Below are positions 16,319-25,194 of a DNA stretch of 64,000 nt, piece by piece. This DNA comes from an uncultured Campylobacter sp. (GTDB lineage Bacteria; Campylobacterota; Campylobacteria; Campylobacterales; Campylobacteraceae): positions 1-64,000 of the forward strand of contig NZ_CALKZP010000028.1 in NCBI RefSeq assembly GCF_938002845.1, given 5' to 3'. Position 1 is the stretch's first letter. Each line of letters starts with the position of its first letter. The notes under the pieces were generated by a model, which was given only the letters and a program-made list of their open reading frames with translations, did not search any database and was not told the DNA's origin. The position numbers were made by a program, and so were the translations under genes.

Positions 16319-17761
16319 TTATTGCGGCTCGCATTTGCCGTAAACCCACTCGCGAGTTTCGTTTAACTTAAACTCGCCGTCTTTTAGAAAGTACTGCTTG
16401 CTGCTTTTGATCGCGTTTTTGCCCGCGGCTATGTAGTCGCCGATGAAGCCGCGATCCAGGACGTCGTGCGCTAAAATTTCAGGCTCAAAGACGTTTTGCG
16501 TCTTTTGCGTTTCGTGCCATTTGCCGCTCTCATCAGGCTCGCGCAGGGTGATCGAGATGTTGTTGCCCGCCTCGTCGTAGTCGTAGATATACTCGTACTG
16601 CTTGCCATTGGAAACCTGGCGATTTTTTATCACGTTGCCGCGCGCATCGTAGCTAAACTCGTTTTCAAACACGACCTCCCAGCGCTGCAGCTCCTCGCGC
16701 CAAAGCACGGTTTGCTCGCGTAGAGGCCTGCTTTCCTCGGTCTCCTCGTGTACGTTTTTGTAGTACTCCCTCCACTCGTTTTTTGCGGCGTCCCAGCGCG
16801 ATCTTAGCTCGGTAAAACGCCTATGCTTAGGCTCGATTTTGCGCAAGATCTTTTCATCGCGCTGCCATGTGTCGTCCTTCCATATAAAATTTATCTCGCT
16901 GCGCGTCCCGTCCCCTGCCGTAAAGACGGTGTGTTTTGTAAGAGGTACCCATTTGCCGCGCCACGCGTAGCCTTCGGAGCCCGCGTAAACGTCGCCGTTA
17001 TAGTGATATATCGATTTTTCGTATGGCATCCATTTTTTTGCTTTGGCGTTCCATTCATAGGTCGCTACGAAATTGTTTCTATCGTTTTCATCGACAATCC
17101 TTTTTGTAAGGTGCGTCGGCGTCCATCTGCCCTTTTTTAGCGTGAAATTTTGCAAAATTTCCGTTTTGCCTTCGCGCTTTTCGACGGCTTTTTCACCCTC
17201 GTATGGCTTGCCGTCCTTGCTTTGCAGGCTGAAATAAATTTTTGAGCCGTCAGCAGCGATCTCCTGCTTGCTCATCGCCGTTTCGCGCAATTTGTTTGTA
17301 TTCGCGTCCCAGTCGTATTCGACATTTTCGATTTCGCGCTCGCCGCTTTCGTCAAATTTGCTAAAGCTTTTCGATACGGATACCCCCTCTTCGCCGCTCT
17401 TTTTGTAGATTTTTTCTAGGCGGCGGGTTTTGGCGTCGTAGTTTTGGCTCACTTCATATTCGTAGCGCGGTACGGCGCCGCCCTCTGTTTTGTAGCTCGT
17501 CTTTTGCAGGCAAATTTTATCCGTTCGCGCTTTGAAATTTGATGCCGTTTCGTGCGTCTCGCCCGTCTCGGCCGCGCCCACAGGCATCGCAAGCGCTAAT
17601 GTCGCCGCCAAAATAAAGCCTGCTAAAACCGCCGTCCGCGCCCTCGAATTTACCGCCGTCCGCGCTCTAAAAGCGCCCGCCGAAATAATCGCTCGCGCCT
17701 TTAAATTTAGCGCTGCAAAATCTGCCGCACCCTCGGGCGAAATTTTAAAAACACCTCTCAT
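16319..17761 (-). CDS. exported Trp-motif repeat protein (paralogue of next gene)
   Basis: 480 residues. An unusual N-terminal extension (with the duplicated RARTAV) precedes a hydrophobic stretch VLAGFILAATLALAMPVGAA that looks like a signal peptide with an A-x-A site, so the true start could lie further in. The mature region consists of units of about 45-50 residues in which a Trp-containing strand pair recurs (ATYEWNAKAKKWMPYEKS, YAWRGKWVPLTKH, FIWKDDTWQRDEK, YDYDEAGNNISI). This resembles beta-rich repeat proteins of the DUF3836/YD type. Its C terminus (LKDGEFKLNETREWVY) aligns with that of the gene at 17943. Function unknown; envelope or surface location likely. Confidence 0.72.
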   Translation of the reverse strand: MRGVFKISPEGAADFAALNLKARAIISAGAFRARTAVNSRARTAVLAGFILAATLALAMPVGAAETGETHETASNFKARTDKICLQKTSYKTEGGAVPRYEYEVSQNYDAKTRRLEKIYKKSGEEGVSVSKSFSKFDESGEREIENVEYDWDANTNKLRETAMSKQEIAADGSKIYFSLQSKDGKPYEGEKAVEKREGKTEILQNFTLKKGRWTPTHLTKRIVDENDRNNFVATYEWNAKAKKWMPYEKSIYHYNGDVYAGSEGYAWRGKWVPLTKHTVFTAGDGTRSEINFIWKDDTWQRDEKILRKIEPKHRRFTELRSRWDAAKNEWREYYKNVHEETEESRPLREQTVLWREELQRWEVVFENEFSYDARGNVIKNRQVSNGKQYEYIYDYDEAGNNISITLREPDESGKWHETQKTQNVFEPEILAHDVLDRGFIGDYIAAGKNAIKSSKQYFLKDGEFKLNETREWVYGKCEPQ

Positions 17762-17893
17762 GACCGCTCCTTTTATTGTCTAAATTTTAATCCATGCTAT
17801 GTCCGCTAAATTTAAACGCAAAGCTCGCGCAACGCCGCGTCCGCATAAATAGCGTCGCACCTGCTAAATTTAACCGCGACGTTCGCGTAAGGC

Positions 17894-17932
17894 TGCGCAG
17901 GTAAAATTTATCCGCGAAATTTTACCTGCGCA
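17894..17932 (-). terminator. strong hairpin after the 411-residue repeat protein gene
   Basis: Arms GCGCAGGTAAAATTT (17895-17909) and AAATTTTACCTGCGC (17917-17931) pair perfectly, with one more outer pair, around a seven-base loop. It begins about 11 bases beyond the stop codon of the minus-strand gene. It lacks a classical T run, but the AT-rich inner arm gives T residues. Confidence 0.6.
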
Positions 17933-17942
17933 TCTTCAAACG

Positions 17943-19178
17943 CTACTTTATCTTTTTATATTTCCACGTCTGCTCCGTTATGAGCTCGAGTTTTCCGTTT
18001 TTAAGCTTAAATTCCTTAAAGCTCGTTATCGCGTAGATACTAGGCATCTCAAACATCATCAGCGCGGCTCCGTGCCCCACGCTGTCTGCCGGGATTGCGG
18101 TATCGTAAGTAGCCTCCGAGCGCCCGGTTTGCACCCATTTGCCGCTCGCATCAAGCTTGTAGATATCCATCGCCGTATTGCTGCCGTGCTCGTCGTAGCT
18201 ATAGACGTATTTGCCGCTGCTGGAATTTGATTCGTAGCTTTGCACGAGCGGGCGCTCGCCCGATTTGTCGTAAATTTCGCCGTTTGAGTAGCTTTTGATC
18301 CAATCTTTAAGTTGTTCGTCCCACAGATACGAGGTCATATTAAGATCTGCGCCCTTCTTTATAGCGGTCTGTTTGCTCATATTATCCCACGCGCCCTTCT
18401 CGTCGTTCCAGATGAAGCTCGTAACGACCTCCTCGCCCTTTGCGGCATCAAGCTCATGCTTACTCATCGTCGCGTTTTGCCATGCGCCGCCCCTAAAAGT
18501 GCTGCGGATCTGCTCGTAGCTGCCGTTTCGATCGCCGTTAAGCATCTCTCGCTCGCTGTTTTGCCACGCGCCGTTTACAAACTCGTAGCTCACGTATCCG
18601 CTCATTTCTCCTGCGGCGTCGTAGAAAATTTCGGTTTTATCTTTGGGCTGCCAGCTCTTGCCGTCCCATTTGAAGCTTATCGTAAGCTCCTCCTTATCCA
18701 ACGCGTTTTTTACGGATCTGTTCATGCTATCTTTCTGCCATTTGCCCTTTACAAACTTATATCGCACGTCCTGCGTCGCGTTACCGTCGTAGCTGGAGAC
18801 GGTTTTACTCGCATTGCGCGTGCCGTCATCCGCTATCGAATTGCTTTCGCGCGTCGTGACGTTACCCTTTACGCTTTCCGTGTAGTCTTCTATTTTTTTC
18901 CACTTGCCGCTTTTAAGATCGAGGTTAAATACTTCAAATTTAACCATATCCCCCTTTTCGTCAAAGTAGCTGATCTCTTTGTAGCTAGAGCCTAGGCCGT
19001 CCGAGGAGTTCGTATCTCTTACCTGCTCCAGCTTGCGCGCCGCCGCGTCGTAGCTTAGATGCGTGCTCTCCTTGCGCTCCCCGAGTGAGCTGTAGCTCAT
19101 GCTTTGCACCATATACTCATACTCCTTGGCAAACGCCGCCGCACAGAGCAGCGCAAGTATCGTAGCGAGCTTTTTCAT
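17943..19178 (-). CDS. exported Trp-motif repeat protein
   Basis: 411 residues. Signal peptide MKKLATILALLCAAAFA, cleavage before KEYEY. The rest is a chain of beta-type units of about 45-50 residues, each with a Trp at similar spacing (FKWDGKSWQPKDK, YEFVNGAWQNSER, STFRGGAWQNATM, FIWNDEKGAWDNM, YLWDEQLKDWIKS, YSYDEHGSNTAMD). The C-terminal FKLKNGKLELITEQTWKYK resembles the end of the neighbouring 480-residue protein, so the two are probably an old tandem duplication. AAGGAGAGAGG precedes the ATG and a TATAAT lies just upstream. Function unknown. Confidence 0.8.
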   Translation of the reverse strand: MKKLATILALLCAAAFAKEYEYMVQSMSYSSLGERKESTHLSYDAAARKLEQVRDTNSSDGLGSSYKEISYFDEKGDMVKFEVFNLDLKSGKWKKIEDYTESVKGNVTTRESNSIADDGTRNASKTVSSYDGNATQDVRYKFVKGKWQKDSMNRSVKNALDKEELTISFKWDGKSWQPKDKTEIFYDAAGEMSGYVSYEFVNGAWQNSEREMLNGDRNGSYEQIRSTFRGGAWQNATMSKHELDAAKGEEVVTSFIWNDEKGAWDNMSKQTAIKKGADLNMTSYLWDEQLKDWIKSYSNGEIYDKSGERPLVQSYESNSSSGKYVYSYDEHGSNTAMDIYKLDASGKWVQTGRSEATYDTAIPADSVGHGAALMMFEMPSIYAITSFKEFKLKNGKLELITEQTWKYKKIK

Positions 19179-19205
19179 CCTCTCTCCTTGGAAAAATTTT
19201 TGATA

Positions 19206-19211
19206 ATTATA
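19206..19211 (-). promoter_or_regulatory. possible -10 element for the 411-residue repeat protein
   Basis: On the minus strand this reads TATAAT inside an AT-only stretch, about 28 bases before the start codon, which leaves a short leader carrying AAGGAGAGAGG. No clear -35 box is seen. Confidence 0.4.
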
Positions 19212-19427
19212 TAATATTCGTATATAAAAACGGATAAAATTTCGGCGCGCGGCTAAATTTAAAAAACTTCGATTTCTAGGCGGTAGCGGTGGAATTTTAC
19301 GTCGCCGAAGCGCCGGTTTTACTCAAATATGTGGCGCAAATTTTACGCAAGCCGCCAGGGACGCCTTTGGGTGAAATTTAAGAGAAATTTCTATAAAATT
19401 CGGCTCAAATTACATTAAGGAGCGCTT

Positions 19428-19751
19428 ATGGGATACGTTTATTTGGGGCTTGCTATAGTTTTGGAGCTAGCGGGGACCAACTGTATGAAGCTCTCGGACG
19501 GATTTAGTAAGCTGAATTATTCTCTAGCCACGCTAGCGGCATACGGCGCGTGCTTTTATTTTTTAGCGCTTGCGCTAAAAACGGTAAAGCTTAGCGTCGC
19601 TTACGCTACGTGGGGTGGGCTCGGCATAGTATTAGCATCGCTGCTTTCGGTGTTTTACTTCCACGAAAAGCTCTCTGTGCCCGCGATATGCGGCATAGCG
19701 CTCATCGTGATAGGCACGGCGATGTGTAATTTCTTCGGCGCAGGACACTAA
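19428..19751 (+). CDS. small multidrug resistance (SMR) family transporter
   Basis: 107 residues with four predicted membrane helices, the standard SMR length. The first helix holds the conserved Glu (VLELAGTNCMKLSDGF, about residue 13) that binds proton or cationic drug in EmrE. AYATWGGLGIVLASLL and FHEKLSVPAICGIALIVIG match helices 3 and 4. The family includes EmrE/Qac drug exporters and Gdx guanidinium exporters; the sequence alone does not decide between them. AAGGAG precedes the ATG. It is the only plus-strand gene in a long minus-strand block. Confidence 0.9.
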   Translation: MGYVYLGLAIVLELAGTNCMKLSDGFSKLNYSLATLAAYGACFYFLALALKTVKLSVAYATWGGLGIVLASLLSVFYFHEKLSVPAICGIALIVIGTAMCNFFGAGH

Positions 19752-19840
19752 GGCCGCGCGCCTTTACGAGCTAGCAATGCGTTTAAATTTGGGCGAGGAA
19801 TAGGGTGTAAAAGCGGATCGAATGACGCAGTGGCTAAATT

Positions 19841-19984
19841 TTAAGCCGCCCAATCTCGCAAAAATTTCTTATCGATCAGGTCGTAGTTTTTATACAGCCT
19901 GTGCAGCTCGTCTCGCACCTCCATCAGCGCAAAGCCGAGCAGATTTCGCTCACGCCTTTTCCTTAAAATTTTATTTTGAAGCAT
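19841..19984 (-). CDS. small basic ORF, 47 residues, uncertain
   Basis: Reads MLQNKILRKRRERNLLGFAL then a charged helical stretch ending KKFLRDWAA. The composition (Arg/Lys then amphipathic helix with Leu, Tyr, Asp) is protein-like rather than random, and the codon choice matches neighbours. The ribosome site is weak (AGG about 13 bases before the ATG). It could be a genuine small protein or the remnant of a larger gene. I recognise no family. Confidence 0.4.
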   Translation of the reverse strand: MLQNKILRKRRERNLLGFALMEVRDELHRLYKNYDLIDKKFLRDWAA

Positions 19985-20035
19985 AGTTTGAAATTTGCCT
20001 AAATTTAGCCTGTAAGCTGAAATTTAGACAAAATA

Positions 20036-20076
20036 CGGCTAAGCTAGCAAAGCCCGCCAGAGGGCAAGCTTAGCCG
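20036..20076 (-). terminator. nested hairpin terminator
   Basis: Arms CGGCTAAGCT (20036-20045) and AGCTTAGCCG (20067-20076) pair perfectly, with an inner GCCC/GGGC pair. On the minus strand it is followed by TATTTTGTCT. It starts six bases after the stop of the minus-strand gene at 20082. Confidence 0.75.
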
Positions 20077-20081
20077 CAAAT

Positions 20082-20789
20082 TTAGTCGCAGAAGCGCTCG
20101 TCCGTACGGTATTTCTTGCGCTCGGCGATGTAATCGGCTCTGTTTTTCGGATCGGCAAAATACTGCTTTTGCTTCTGCTGATCGGCTTTGAGCTTTTCTA
20201 TCACTTCCTTTAGAGCCGCCTTGCGGTCGCTAGCCATGGATGGGAATTTATCCGAAAATATCGCCTTGTACGGATGATCCTTTACCCAATCGACCGCCTT
20301 TTCGACTATGATCTGCTGCTTATCGATGTCGCAAAACGCGTATGGGTTGATCACGTCGCCCGCAAGGTGCATGAAAGCGGAATTTGCCTCTACCGTCTCC
20401 ATAAACATCGCGCCGCTGACGTCGATTACCGAAGCGAAAGAGATAAAGCGGTATTTGCCCGCGTAGAACCAAAACACCGCGTCGTCCTTGAGCCCTAGAT
20501 CATAAGCGCGCGCAGCGACGGTCATCAGCGTGGTCGGAGCGACCATATCCGGGGCGTCCTCGATGATTTTGATCGCCTTTTTTAGGCTCGGCACGTCGTT
20601 TTTCATCAACAGATCGTCGATCGGCTCGTAAACATGCACGTATTCGGGCTTACCCTCCTTAGCCGAATAAAACGGCGAAACATAGATGTCGATCGAAGTG
20701 ATTTTTTCCACCTTACCCTCACCCTGGTCTTGGGCGCTCAAAGTCGCAGCCGCCGCCGCGCAGAGTAGCAGTGAGCGAAATTTTTTCAT
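20082..20789 (-). CDS. hypothetical exported protein
   Basis: 235 residues. Signal peptide MKKFRSLLLCAAAAATLSAQ. The mature part appears helical, with VAARAYDLGLKDDAVFWFYAG suggesting a TPR-like hairpin, and a charged C terminus (YFADPKNRADYIAERKKYR). Two late Cys (AFCDIDK and ERFCD). GGAGAAACC precedes the ATG and a strong terminator follows, so it is monocistronic. I recognise no family. Confidence 0.78.
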   Translation of the reverse strand: MKKFRSLLLCAAAAATLSAQDQGEGKVEKITSIDIYVSPFYSAKEGKPEYVHVYEPIDDLLMKNDVPSLKKAIKIIEDAPDMVAPTTLMTVAARAYDLGLKDDAVFWFYAGKYRFISFASVIDVSGAMFMETVEANSAFMHLAGDVINPYAFCDIDKQQIIVEKAVDWVKDHPYKAIFSDKFPSMASDRKAALKEVIEKLKADQQKQKQYFADPKNRADYIAERKKYRTDERFCD

Positions 20790-20985
20790 GGTTTCTCCTT
20801 CGGTTAAATTTTGTAAATTTGCTTCGTAATTATACCTTGAAATTTAAGAGCGCGAGCTTGATTTTTAACGAATATATTTTTGCGGAATTTTAATTTTTGC
20901 GGCGGCTCTATTTTCTTTTTATTCGGCTTTATCGCGACGCTTTACGCGGCTAAATTTAAGCGCCGTTAGCTGCTAAATTTACATT

Positions 20986-21936
20986 TCAATTTAGCTCGCT
21001 CACGCAAATTTTATAAATTTTGGCGCCTTTTAAAAGAGCTAAATATTCGCCGTTCCCGTACGAGCCGCAGCCCTCATTTTTGTTATTTTTCGATCCGTCT
21101 GCGCCGAGAAAATTTAGGCTGATTTTTCTGTCGAATTCTAGCGTTTCGCCTTTAAATTTAAACAAAAACAGCTCATCTTTGTCGTTATCAGCCGGGCAAA
21201 ACAGCACGCTTCGCTCATCCAGCGCGAAGTCGCGGCTCGCAAAAATATAATCGCTCTTTGAAAATTCTAGCTCGCACGTTTCAATAGCCGCGGAGCCTGG
21301 TTTATAAGAACTGATTTTCGGAGTATACGCCGTGGCTTGCCCGTCCTTGATACGAACGAAATCAAAGCTACTGCAATAGTGCGCGTAGCACGCGCCGCCA
21401 AATAGATTTATTGCGTAGCAGTCGTGAATCCGGCTGAGGTCAAATCCATAGAGCTTTTCGCCCGCTTCGTTCCAAACGGCGAGTTCGCACTCGTCTCCGC
21501 CGAAGTTGCCGAAGAGCCCGTCGCCAAAATATGAAACGTAGAGGTGCCCGCCTTGCGCTATGATCTTTGCTATGCCGTCGCCCACGCAAATTTTGCCCGT
21601 TTGGGCGCCCGGCTCATCGATAAATTTTAAATTTTCCTCGCTGCGTCTTAACTTCTCATCGTAGCGCGAGCGAGCGTTTAGCAGCGCCCAACGGTTTGGA
21701 AAATCCACGGGCACGGCGAAGCGGTAGCCGTTTTCGTCCGCGCCGGTTTTTATCTCGCGCAGCCGCCCGTCTCGCATAAATTTTATGACGTATTCGCCCG
21801 CATCCTCGCATAGAAAATATATCTCGCCGTGCTCGGTGATGCCGATGCTGACGAGCTCTCGCGCCTCTTTTGGCGTTAGTTCATAACAAGGGGTTAAATT
21901 TAACCGCGATTCTTTGATTTTAATGGACTTTGACAT
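20986..21936 (-). CDS. hypothetical beta-rich protein
   Basis: 316 residues, no signal peptide. Repeating strand-turn segments such as ITEHGEIYFLCEDAGEYVIKF, IIAQGGHLYVSYFGDGLFG, ECELAVWNEAGEKLYGFDL and ALLKGAKIYKICVSEL suggest a beta-propeller of the kind seen in WD-like stand-alone proteins. It starts 10 bases after pyk ends, in the same direction, so it may be the distal gene of a pyk transcript. No specific function can be given. Confidence 0.7.
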   Translation of the reverse strand: MSKSIKIKESRLNLTPCYELTPKEARELVSIGITEHGEIYFLCEDAGEYVIKFMRDGRLREIKTGADENGYRFAVPVDFPNRWALLNARSRYDEKLRRSEENLKFIDEPGAQTGKICVGDGIAKIIAQGGHLYVSYFGDGLFGNFGGDECELAVWNEAGEKLYGFDLSRIHDCYAINLFGGACYAHYCSSFDFVRIKDGQATAYTPKISSYKPGSAAIETCELEFSKSDYIFASRDFALDERSVLFCPADNDKDELFLFKFKGETLEFDRKISLNFLGADGSKNNKNEGCGSYGNGEYLALLKGAKIYKICVSELN

Positions 21937-21945
21937 TTTGATTTT

Positions 21946-23415
21946 TTAAATTTTACCGCTAAAGCCCGTTTCCGCCGCGTCGCGGTAGAAATCGATCTGA
22001 TCTTTTTTGATGATGCGGATGTAGTCGGTGCTGCCGGGATGACCGCTTTGAAAGCCCGCCGTCATCACATAGGTGCCGTCCTCTTCGATGAGCCCGCGCT
22101 GTAGAGCCTCGCTTATGATACGTGCGAGCAGCGAGTTGATGCTCGTTTTTTCCCTGACCATCGCTGGATTTACGCCCCACACGAGACTTAACGCGTGCGC
22201 GGTTTGCTCGTCGTGTGCGATTGCGATGATGTCGATTTTGGCGCGGTTGCGTGCGAGTTTGATCGCCGAACGCCCCGAGCCCGTGATCGAAAGTATCGCG
22301 CCCGCGCCCAGCCTTGCGGCAAGCGCTGCGGTGCTTGAGGTGATCATATCGGTCTCGTCGTAGAAATCGTAATCGTTAAATTTATCGTAAGGGTAGATCT
22401 TTTCGGTCTCGCGGATCGTCTCGCTCATCGCGGCGACCACGGCTGCAGGGTTTTTGCCGATGGCGCTTTCCTCGCTTAGCATCACGGCGTCGGTGCCGTC
22501 GAGCACGGCGTTTGCGACGTCGCTGATCTCGGCTCTGGTAGCGCGCTCGTGCTCGGTCATGCTAAGCATCATCTGCGTGGCGGTGATGACGGGCTTTGAG
22601 CGGGCGTTGGCAAGAGCTATGATGCGCTTTTGTATACGCGGGATCTCATAAAACGGCATCTCGATGCCCAGATCTCCGCGCGCGACCATTATGCCGTCGC
22701 TTGCTTCGATGATCTGCTCGATGTTTTCTACAGCGTCGAATTTTTCGATCTTGGCGTAAATTTTAGCCTTTGAGCCCAGCGAGTTTAAAATTTCGCGCAC
22801 GCGCAGGATGTCGTTTTGCGACTGCACGAAGGAGATGCCTACGAAATTTACGCCGTGCGCCGCGCCCCAGCGCAGATCCTCGAGGTCTTTTTGCGTTATA
22901 ACGTCGATATTTAGGCGGGTGTTTGGGAAGTTCACCCCCTTATTCGAGCTCAAAAAGCCGTCGTTTTCGAGCACCGCTCGCACGCCTTGCTCGCTTACCG
23001 CGACTACCTTGGCGCGGATTGAGCCGTCGTAGAGGTAGATAAACTCGCCTACCTTCATCAGCGGCAAAATTTCGGGGTGGTTGATACACAGCTCGTATTC
23101 GCCCTCTGCGGTCTTTTTGCCGATGATTTCGCGAGGAAGGAAGGTGATTTTATCGCCCGTTTTTAGTTTAAAATTTTCCTCGAGTTTGCCGACGCGGATC
23201 TTTGGGCCGCTGATGTCCTGAAAGACGCCTACGCGCACGCCCAGGCTCTTTTCTATGGTGCGGATTTTGTTTAAATTTGCCTCGTGATACTCGTGCGTGC
23301 CGTGGCTGAAGTTCATCCTAAAGGCGTTGCAACCCGCCTTTACCATCGCGCTCATCATCTCTTCGCCATCGCTTGCGGGCCCGATGGTCGCTAAAATTTT
23401 GGTTTTTTTAAGCAT
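21946..23415 (-). CDS. pyk: pyruvate kinase
   Basis: Converts phosphoenolpyruvate and ADP to pyruvate and ATP. 489 residues, full length. Visible: the N-terminal KTKILATIGPAS, RMNFSHGTHEYHEANL, KIYAKIEKFDAVENI with the catalytic Lys, DGIMVARGDLGIEMP, and KPVITATQMM. The usual QMLESM motif here reads QMMLSM; the following TRAEISDVANAVLDGTDAVM and LSEESAIGKNP are typical. The C-terminal allosteric domain runs from about 360. GGAG precedes the ATG. Confidence 0.96.
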   Translation of the reverse strand: MLKKTKILATIGPASDGEEMMSAMVKAGCNAFRMNFSHGTHEYHEANLNKIRTIEKSLGVRVGVFQDISGPKIRVGKLEENFKLKTGDKITFLPREIIGKKTAEGEYELCINHPEILPLMKVGEFIYLYDGSIRAKVVAVSEQGVRAVLENDGFLSSNKGVNFPNTRLNIDVITQKDLEDLRWGAAHGVNFVGISFVQSQNDILRVREILNSLGSKAKIYAKIEKFDAVENIEQIIEASDGIMVARGDLGIEMPFYEIPRIQKRIIALANARSKPVITATQMMLSMTEHERATRAEISDVANAVLDGTDAVMLSEESAIGKNPAAVVAAMSETIRETEKIYPYDKFNDYDFYDETDMITSSTAALAARLGAGAILSITGSGRSAIKLARNRAKIDIIAIAHDEQTAHALSLVWGVNPAMVREKTSINSLLARIISEALQRGLIEEDGTYVMTAGFQSGHPGSTDYIRIIKKDQIDFYRDAAETGFSGKI

Positions 23416-23726
23416 CTTTTCTCCTTTAAATTTAAAATTTATCGCCGCATTAGGCGAAATTTTACGTGAAATTTTAAAATTTCTAAATTTTAAAATTCGC
23501 TAGACGAAGGAATTTTAAAATTTTATGGCTCGAGAGAATTTCAGAATTCTACGGCATGGTGAAATTTTAAAATTTCATAGCTTGCTGTGTGGGTTAAATT
23601 CTAAAAATTCGCGTTTGAATGAAATTCAAAAATCCCCTATATATGTGAAGCGCGAGCAAAATTCTAAAATCCTCGCCGAAGTAAAATTTTAAAATTCTTG
23701 CCCGAGCGAAATTTAAAAATTCCTCT
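23416..23726. repeat. intergenic stretch of AT-palindromic repeat units
   Basis: At least seven copies or partial copies of an AAATTTTAAAATTT-like core, separated by about 25-35 bases of GC-richer spacer, lie between pyk and mqo. No gene is visible. The cores are self-complementary and could form weak hairpins on either strand. Confidence 0.6.
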
Positions 23727-25073
23727 TTATCGCATCATTTCCGCGTCAAATTTTGCATCATCAAAGCTCACTCCCAAATATTCGCAGGCACTTTTTGCGT
23801 CGCGAAGTGCGTTGCCTAGGCAGCTCGTAGCGCCGGGGCTTGGGGTCATATTAAAGATAATCCCCGGATTTTCGCCTATTCTAGCTTCGCCTAAAAGCAG
23901 CTTTTTTTGCGAGTGTGAGATTACTTGTGGGCGCACGCCGCCAAAGCCCTTGGCATAATAAATATCCTCCTCGCGGATGCTAGGTATGATCTTGCGCGCA
24001 TTTTTGACGAAAAGCTTTTTACCTAAAATCGGTATCTCAAAGCCTATATTGCGGATTAAGAAGTCCCTTACCTCGCTATCGCCAAAATTTTGCCAAATGA
24101 CCTTGGCTACGTCCATGTCAAAATTTAATGATTGAAAAAATTCCGGCACCGAACGACAGCCCTTGTAGCGCTCAAGCTTCGGCATCGTAAGCGCGGTAGG
24201 ACCAAATCTCGTGCAGCCGTCTGCGAGCAAATCCGGATCGCCGTGAAGCGCGGCAAATGGAAGCTTTGGGTTTTGTACCATGTAAACCTTGCCGTTTAGA
24301 AGTTTTTGCTTGGTTAGATAGAAGCTGCCAGCGATGCAAATCGTGCTAAGATCCTGCCCAAGCCCCATTTTGTGCGCGAGCCATAGCGAGTGAGCGCCCG
24401 CATCTACGACTACGAAATCAGCACTTAGCGAGAGTCTATTTGCGGTGCGGATATAGAACTTATCGCCTACTTTAGTGATGTTTTGCACCTCGGTGTTTAG
24501 GTACAGATCGCAGGTTTTACCCTCCACGTTTTTAGCGTTTTGCACGAAGGAATTCGCCATCGCGCCGTAATCGATCGTCGTGTAAACTCCCGATTGCACG
24601 CCCATTGCTACGATATCCTCCACTCGCTCCTCGCCGCGTCCGTCAAAAACTAACTTGGGCTCGATTTTTTTGAGCTCTTCCTTGTCGAAAAGCTGCAGAT
24701 ACGGATAAAGCTCTTTAAATTTTTCAAAGCGCTCTTTAATTAGCTCTACCTCGCTCTCGCCCACGCCAAGAGCCATTTTCTGCCCCTGAAATAAAAATTT
24801 ATTCTCATATCCGTGCTTTTGGCAATATTTCACGATCATATCCGCCTTGCGCTTGACTTCGGTCGCTTTTTGCAGGTCGTAGTTGGTCTCGATGTCGCCG
24901 CAATGAATCGTCTGGGAATTTGCACTGGCTTTAGAATTCAGCGTCGCAAGCCCTTCGTATTTTTCAAGTAGAGCTATATTTTTGATTCCGCTAAATTCCG
25001 CCAGTACATATGCTAGCGCGCTGCCCGTGATACCGCCGCCTATGATGATTACTTCGTAATGTTTTTCTTGCAT
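23727..25073 (-). CDS. mqo: malate:quinone oxidoreductase
   Basis: Membrane-peripheral FAD enzyme oxidising malate to oxaloacetate and passing electrons to the quinone pool. 448 residues. An N-terminal dinucleotide fold VIIIGGGITGSALAYVLAE is followed by GLATLNSKASANSQTIHCGD. A FAD-family segment FVVVDAGAHSLWLAHKMGL lies mid-protein, and the C-terminal FNMTPSPGATSCLGNALRDA is typical. This is the shorter Mqo type of epsilonproteobacteria. AAAGGGCATG surrounds the start. It is monocistronic. Confidence 0.9.
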   Translation of the reverse strand: MQEKHYEVIIIGGGITGSALAYVLAEFSGIKNIALLEKYEGLATLNSKASANSQTIHCGDIETNYDLQKATEVKRKADMIVKYCQKHGYENKFLFQGQKMALGVGESEVELIKERFEKFKELYPYLQLFDKEELKKIEPKLVFDGRGEERVEDIVAMGVQSGVYTTIDYGAMANSFVQNAKNVEGKTCDLYLNTEVQNITKVGDKFYIRTANRLSLSADFVVVDAGAHSLWLAHKMGLGQDLSTICIAGSFYLTKQKLLNGKVYMVQNPKLPFAALHGDPDLLADGCTRFGPTALTMPKLERYKGCRSVPEFFQSLNFDMDVAKVIWQNFGDSEVRDFLIRNIGFEIPILGKKLFVKNARKIIPSIREEDIYYAKGFGGVRPQVISHSQKKLLLGEARIGENPGIIFNMTPSPGATSCLGNALRDAKSACEYLGVSFDDAKFDAEMMR

Positions 25074-25194
25074 GCCCTTTCCTTATCGAATTTGGCTGCA
25101 ATTGTGCGAAAATTTCGCTTAAAAGCTAGTTATAAAAGCGTGAATTTAGATGATTTTATATAAAATTCGCACCATTTCATTTTGGGAGTAGTAT

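Noticed and set aside
18312..18995. 227-codon plus-strand frame opposite the 411-residue repeat protein
   Set aside because: Antisense to a gene with clear signal peptide, ribosome site and terminator.
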